This document shows, piece after piece, positions 60,395 through 64,000 of a stretch of 64,000 nucleotides of DNA. The stretch is from Oscillospiraceae bacterium (GTDB taxonomy: Bacteria > Bacillota > Clostridia > Oscillospirales > Oscillospiraceae). The stretch lies in the NCBI GenBank assembly GCA_017398725.1, contig JAFQFA010000011.1, forward strand, positions 1 to 64,000, in the 5' to 3' direction. The notes under the pieces were generated by a model, which saw only the letters and a program-made list of their open reading frames with translations, was not told where the DNA came from and searched no databases. Positions within the stretch are counted from its first letter, which is position 1; each line of letters begins with the position of its first letter. Both the position numbers and the translations under genes were made by a program.

Positions 60395-60468
60395 TACTAG
60401 CACCTCCCTTGCAGCACAACACATTACCACAGAAGTTTTTAAATAGCTAGCCACCAAACCCAACAAAT

Positions 60469-61620
60469 TTACATCAGCATTTCGTACTCTTTCAGACTCA
60501 AATGATAAGTAGATTCGGGTAGGTTTTCCGACTTCTGTCCGTGTGCCAGTTTCTTCTGCTCCACCTTGGAGTGGAGTTTGGAGTCTACCTGGGATTGTAG
60601 TTTCTGCCGCTTCGCCATACACTTGTTTCCAATCAGACTGGCAAGTGACCCAATAATTCCCATAGCAATGTTGGGCGCTTGTGCCTTGATGGGGATGTAA
60701 ACTTCTGCATTCAGCACCGCACGGATAATAGTGTTCTTGATGCTGCGGAACTCTTTATTATCTTTCAGAGGGATGTCTGGCGTTTCTTTTTCGTGATAGA
60801 GGGACAGCTTCTCCCGATCGATCTGATTCCACTCGCTGTTAAGCCTTGCGATGTTCGGGTCTTTCGCCAGCTGCGCAACGATCTCGTTGACCGTATCCTT
60901 TATCCGCTTGGGCAGGTAACCGTAAACCTTCTTACCATGGTGTTCGTCCAACTGCTTCTTTAATGTTACGATCAGTTGCAGCATAGTATCTGTCGGTTCG
61001 GGAGACCACTCTGCCATAGAAACCAAACCTTCGATCCGCAGTTGTGCTTCTTCCTTTAATTCCTGACGCAGTGCGGTCTGCATCTGGAAGAGTTGATACT
61101 GCTCGTTGCGGAAGATGTCATTGCCGAAAGTGCTCCGCAGAGAATCCAATCCCTTATTGCTCAGATGACCTTCCTTGCCTTTGGAGTAGACCATCAGATG
61201 AATATGCGGATGGTGGCCGGTGTTGTGGAACGCGCCGTACCATTGCAGATCTGTCACTGGGATCTTGTGCGCTTCGGCGATCTTCGTGATGTTCCTGCGG
61301 ACAAGTTTCTTCCAAGCGGTGGCATTGTTGTAGCCCAGCCTTTCCGCATCTTCCCGGCGAAGACTGACCACATGGGTCCAGATGATGCCCTTGTGATTGG
61401 AGGCATCTTCTGCTGCGGTTTCCAAGTCTATAGGATCATCCGTCTGAGAGAAGAGACCATGTGCGCCCGTCTTCTCTACGCCGGGGCGTTCTGCCATATA
61501 GGTGACTAACTTTTCTACGTCCTCGCGGGTGCCCATGTACTGGAGAAGACCGCCGGCAGTCTTTCGTTTGCCACCACTGCCACCCTTACGGAAGGCGCTG
61601 GTTACAATGATCTTTGGCAT
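60469..61620 (-). CDS. MobP-type relaxase
   Basis: A 383-residue mobilisation protein. The relaxase core has a histidine cluster in GAFHNTGHHPHIHLMVYSK, the metal-binding motif that nicks oriT with an N-terminal catalytic residue. The N-terminus PKIIVTSAFRKGGSGGKRKT, then YMGTREDVEKL, resembles the MobP3 group. No conjugation apparatus is present, so transfer needs a helper. The ATG overlaps the stop of the RHH gene (TAATG). Confidence 0.85.
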   Translation of the reverse strand: MPKIIVTSAFRKGGSGGKRKTAGGLLQYMGTREDVEKLVTYMAERPGVEKTGAHGLFSQTDDPIDLETAAEDASNHKGIIWTHVVSLRREDAERLGYNNATAWKKLVRRNITKIAEAHKIPVTDLQWYGAFHNTGHHPHIHLMVYSKGKEGHLSNKGLDSLRSTFGNDIFRNEQYQLFQMQTALRQELKEEAQLRIEGLVSMAEWSPEPTDTMLQLIVTLKKQLDEHHGKKVYGYLPKRIKDTVNEIVAQLAKDPNIARLNSEWNQIDREKLSLYHEKETPDIPLKDNKEFRSIKNTIIRAVLNAEVYIPIKAQAPNIAMGIIGSLASLIGNKCMAKRQKLQSQVDSKLHSKVEQKKLAHGQKSENLPESTYHLSLKEYEMLM

Positions 61621-62030
61621 TAGCTTTCCTCCGAGTGTTGATAGTCATAGGCTTCTTCAAAGTGGATAATACCATTATTCTGAGCGACTTCATTAGAGCA
61701 CATATTCCGCAGTGCGTTGATACTTTTGTCCGGGATGTGATTAAGGTGTGCTGTTAGATGTGTATTCATTCCTATCTCTACCGCCAGCTTGAACAGCATC
61801 CGGGAGAGGTTAGTTTCCAGACTTTCTCCTTCCTCTTTTACTGTCTGCGCAATGATGGGAGCAAGGTAATTGGTGTTCTTATCCTGCCGGAGGTAGCCAA
61901 TATAAAATTTGATCGCATGGGTAACGAACTCACTCTTGCTGCGGATATCTTCATCGACTATCATTTCCTCCATCTCCGCTACCAGAGAAGGGCGAAGCCA
62001 AAAGGCATATTTCTCTTTCTTGTCGTCCAT
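61620..62030 (-). CDS. Ribbon-helix-helix-like mobilisation accessory (MobC-like)
   Basis: A 136-residue protein with an RHH-like start (KYAFWLRPSLVAEMEEMIVD, then RSKSEFVTHAIKFYIGYL) and a helical end. Such proteins bind oriT next to the relaxase. The start at 62030 follows GGAGGT by 8 bases. Coupled to the relaxase gene. Confidence 0.72.
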   Translation of the reverse strand: MDDKKEKYAFWLRPSLVAEMEEMIVDEDIRSKSEFVTHAIKFYIGYLRQDKNTNYLAPIIAQTVKEEGESLETNLSRMLFKLAVEIGMNTHLTAHLNHIPDKSINALRNMCSNEVAQNNGIIHFEEAYDYQHSEES

Positions 62031-62324
62031 ATTTACCTCCATTTCTTTGTGCATACTACACCGACCACGCTTATGGCGCCAAAGGAGTCACCGGGAAAAC
62101 CCTTGTAACACTCCCACAAAAGCGGTCGGCTCTGCCGTCCGATGTCTCTGGAAAGGGTCGGGATAGACCCCTTACTTTAACCTGCTTCTTTTCATCTTTC
62201 GCAAAATCACTGAAACCTCAAAATATTTGTGCATATTATCCTCTGCAAAACCAACCCGCTAAGGTGGGGATGTGTTGCATCTCCACCACCGCAGAACAAA
62301 TCGGACACGGGCTCGACACGGGCT
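62031..62324. other. Gene-free region, candidate oriT
   Basis: About 290 bases upstream of the mobilisation genes without a convincing gene. It has GC-rich short inverted repeats (GGTCGG / CCGTCC around 62125-62142, and GGGTCGGGATAGACCCC at 62155-62171). oriT is often placed here. The nick site cannot be read from the sequence. Confidence 0.35.
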
Positions 62325-62675
62325 TCACAGGGGCAATTCTTCTGCGGTATCAGTGGCGCGATATACCTCTGGGTTATCCAGCGATAGCAGAGTGTACACA
62401 TTGTTCTTGCCCCAGCAACCATCTACACGACGGCGGCTTTTTGAGATCAGCTGCCGCTGCTCCAGGATCTTCAGATGTTCCTGAATGGTAGAAATACTCA
62501 ACCCTGTCTTTCTACTGATGGTATCCAGGCTGGGCCAACAGCTGCCCTTGTTACCGGCACAACTGAGCAGGTATGCGTACAGCAGAAAAGTAGGCGCTTT
62601 GAGATTCAGATCGAACACCAGGTTGTACATCCGAAAGTAATTCTCAGTAGGGACGCTGTATTTGTACTTACTCAT
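62325..62675 (-). CDS. Helix-turn-helix protein (replication/transfer-control type)
   Basis: A 116-residue protein with a MarR/RepA-N-like winged helix (FLLYAYLLSCAGNKGSCWPS, LDTISRKTGLSISTIQEHLK, ILEQRQLISKSRR). Such proteins in mobilisable elements act in replication initiation or as regulators. It overlaps the excisionase gene by 8 bases. Confidence 0.72.
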   Translation of the reverse strand: MSKYKYSVPTENYFRMYNLVFDLNLKAPTFLLYAYLLSCAGNKGSCWPSLDTISRKTGLSISTIQEHLKILEQRQLISKSRRRVDGCWGKNNVYTLLSLDNPEVYRATDTAEELPL

Positions 62676-62880
62676 CCATGCCCTCCGTGTTGTTATCGAT
62701 CCATTTTATGAACTTGTCCTTGGGAACAAGAATTCTGTTCCCTAACTTCATGTGCGGGAATCCAGCGGAGCGAACCAAATCATACGCTCCTGCTCTGGAG
62801 ATCCCAAGCACCTCTGCCACCTCCGGTGCTGACAGCATCAGGGGCAGATCGCCATAACTTCTGTATTTGCTTTCTCGCAT
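62668..62880 (-). CDS. xis: Excisionase/AlpA-like DNA-binding protein
   Basis: A 70-residue protein with an excisionase-type HTH (LMLSAPEVAEVLGISRAGAY, then DLVRSAGFPHMKLGNRILVP). These small proteins bend DNA at attachment sites to drive excision by the integrase. The start at 62880 follows CGGAGGAAT. It begins the leftward module xis-HTH-mob-int. Confidence 0.85.
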   Translation of the reverse strand: MRESKYRSYGDLPLMLSAPEVAEVLGISRAGAYDLVRSAGFPHMKLGNRILVPKDKFIKWIDNNTEGMDE

Positions 62881-62968
62881 TTTGATTCCTCCGTTCCTTT
62901 TCTTCTGACATAATTGTATACGAAAACTAATTTTCCTTGGGTAGAATTCTGTCGAAGGGGACAAAAAA

Positions 62969-63041
62969 ACCGGGCACAAAGGCATAACACATAGCCGGCA
63001 GATATCTGTCGGTTTTTATGTATCATACTTTTGTGCCCGGT
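62969..63041. other. Nested long hairpin upstream of the mobilisation module
   Basis: Outer arms ACCGGGCACAAA (62969-62980) and TTTGTGCCCGGT (63030-63041) enclose an inner stem CCGGCAGAT/ATCTGTCGG (62995-63012) that is followed by five T. This may be a terminator, a structured RNA or an origin-type structure. Confidence 0.55.
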
Positions 63042-63226
63042 GTACTATTGGCGTCTTACGAGCTGGTGTAGCATACGCACCGCTACCCGAGGCATTAGTT
63101 GTGCTTTTATTATAACGAACAGATGTTCGCGTGTCAATAGCTGTCAAAAATTTTTTTGGAAAATACTACTTGCAATTTGCCGGAAGCCAAGGTAACATAC
63201 GACAAACTTTTTTGGAGGTGCTATCT

Positions 63227-63526
63227 TTGGAGAAATATATAATTGCCTTGAAGGACTACTGCAAACGAAATCCGCCTAATCACGGAGACGCTCAGTCGGT
63301 GATGAATCTGCTTTACTGGACATACACCGAGTACAACCCAATCGACGACCAAAAGATAAAGGACTGTTTCGCCAGACTGCGAAACCACTTTCCGGAACTG
63401 GATCTAACGCAGTTCGACCCTATCTTTTTCACCGTCAGCGACCTTTGTGCGGAACACGAACGCCTTGCTTTTATGGAAGGACTCCGCCTGGGCGTGACGC
63501 TGATGCAGGAACTGACAGAGAAATAG
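63227..63526 (+). CDS. DUF6809-like small protein
   Basis: A 99-residue helical protein (IIALKDYCKRNPPNHGDAQS at the start) with C-terminal FTVSDLCAEHERLAFMEGLR and LGVTLMQELTEK, which recalls the DUF6809 end. TTG start 8 bases after TTGGAGGTG; the longer frame from 63131 lacks a site. Function unknown. Common on Firmicutes mobile elements. Confidence 0.6.
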   Translation: MEKYIIALKDYCKRNPPNHGDAQSVMNLLYWTYTEYNPIDDQKIKDCFARLRNHFPELDLTQFDPIFFTVSDLCAEHERLAFMEGLRLGVTLMQELTEK

Positions 63527-63750
63527 AAAGACAGCACCATCCCACCCGGATGGTGCTGTTCTGCGAAAACCCTATTCTTTGTTTATTGCATATCATTTTT
63601 TGACCCGACATAAGCGAATTGACGATCTCTCTGGAAAGGGATTTCAATTGTTTACTTGTATTGTTAGCTGCCGTCTCCCGGCATCATATCCTACCGGCAA
63701 ACGACAATAGGAAAGCGTGTGATCTTGCGGTATCGTTTCATTTGGCCTGA
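63527..63750. other. Intergenic region with terminator and right direct repeat
   Basis: A hairpin ACAGCACCATCC/GGATGGTGCTGT (63532-63558) ends the DUF6809-like gene. The right direct repeat lies at 63648-63696. No gene seen. Confidence 0.6.
63648..63696 (+). repeat. Right copy of the 49-bp direct repeat
   Basis: Same orientation as 50021-50069 with two T-to-C differences. It is 13.6 kb from the left copy. It may mark the other end of the integrated element. Confidence 0.8.
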
Positions 63751-64000
63751 TTAAATTAGGGAAATAATACCGGTAGAAAGGACATCGTTTTTAATGGTAT
63801 TTTTATCATTATCTTTATATAGAGCGATAAAAACATCGTAATTATCCTTTATGGAACAAAGCGCTTCTTCGAAAGATAATAACTTTTTATCGGAGATGCA
63901 TGTAACGATTTCAGATATGTATGTTGACAAGTAATCATTGAGATGTTCTATGTATACAATCAAAGAAGTTTGTTCTTGTAGAGCGGCGTGCGCGATTTCA
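63751..64000 (-). CDS. Unknown protein, 5' partial (runs off the right edge)
   Basis: The frame is open to the window edge, so at least 82 C-terminal residues are visible (EIAHAALQEQTSLIVYIEHL, then helical, charged LLSFEEALCSIKDNYDVFIA). I do not recognise it. AT-rich composition. The TTG at 63963 is probably internal. Confidence 0.45.
   Translation of the reverse strand, partial: EIAHAALQEQTSLIVYIEHLNDYLSTYISEIVTCISDKKLLSFEEALCSIKDNYDVFIALYKDNDKNTIKNDVLSTGIISLI

Noticed and set aside
1-64000. CRISPR array, rRNA genes, insertion-sequence transposases
   Set aside because: I scanned for regular spaced repeats, rRNA motifs and DDE transposase patterns and found none; only two tyrosine recombinases and a relaxase are present.

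Overview
The window looks like a chromosome segment of an anaerobic, endospore-forming, gut-type Clostridia (Oscillospiraceae/Eubacteriales-like). The evidence is Wood-Ljungdahl acetogenesis genes at the left edge, a SpoIVB sporulation protease, an Isc-type cysteine desulfurase/scaffold/Rrf2 operon, GGAGG ribosome-binding sites and many lipoproteins. The backbone is moderately GC-rich; the part right of about 48 kb is clearly AT-richer and appears acquired.

Layout. 1-5.8 kb: acetyl-CoA pathway genes (acsE end, acsB, ASKHA/ferredoxin corrinoid activator, DUF3786). 6.0-8.1 kb: amino-sugar activation (single-domain GlmU-like acyltransferase, glmM). 8.2-13.0 kb: a secreted repeat protein, a PHP-domain lipoprotein, a TrmH/SpoU methyltransferase and a lipoprotein. 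13.1-17.6 kb: a four-gene carbohydrate-type ABC importer, followed by an XRE-TPR regulator and a DUF975-like membrane protein. 19.5-21.6 kb: the nifS-nifU-iscR-like operon, read leftward from a promoter covered by two copies of one palindrome. 21.8-25.1 kb: SpoIVB, small and TPR proteins, DegV.

25.2-41.4 kb: a compact prophage-like cluster holding an ImmA/XRE repressor pair, a switch region with four related operators, terminase, portal, scaffold, capsid, connectors, tail, lysin and holins. It has no integrase, replication or capsid-protease gene, and its small terminase lacks the usual N-terminal DNA-binding domain. It resembles a PBSX-like defective phage or a gene-transfer-agent-like particle.

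41.7-47.7 kb: a DeoR regulator, an MFS transporter, a beta-helix/PHP fusion hydrolase and an amidohydrolase in one operon, then a PepSY-like lipoprotein and an initiator tRNA-Met.

48-64 kb: an AT-rich island. It holds a membrane protein/UbiA pair; a tyrosine recombinase with a leader-peptide attenuator; two identical 18-bp sites in opposite orientation in front of a six-gene operon (SPFH/zinc-ribbon, membrane, zinc-ribbon/helical, coiled-coil membrane, small acidic and PH-like proteins); a second membrane-protein cluster; and a mobilisation module (integrase, MobP-like relaxase, RHH accessory, HTH and excisionase). Near-identical 49-bp direct repeats at 50.02 and 63.65 kb bracket most of it. 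The SPFH operon with its possible invertible switch, and the prophage-like cluster, are the most promising systems here.
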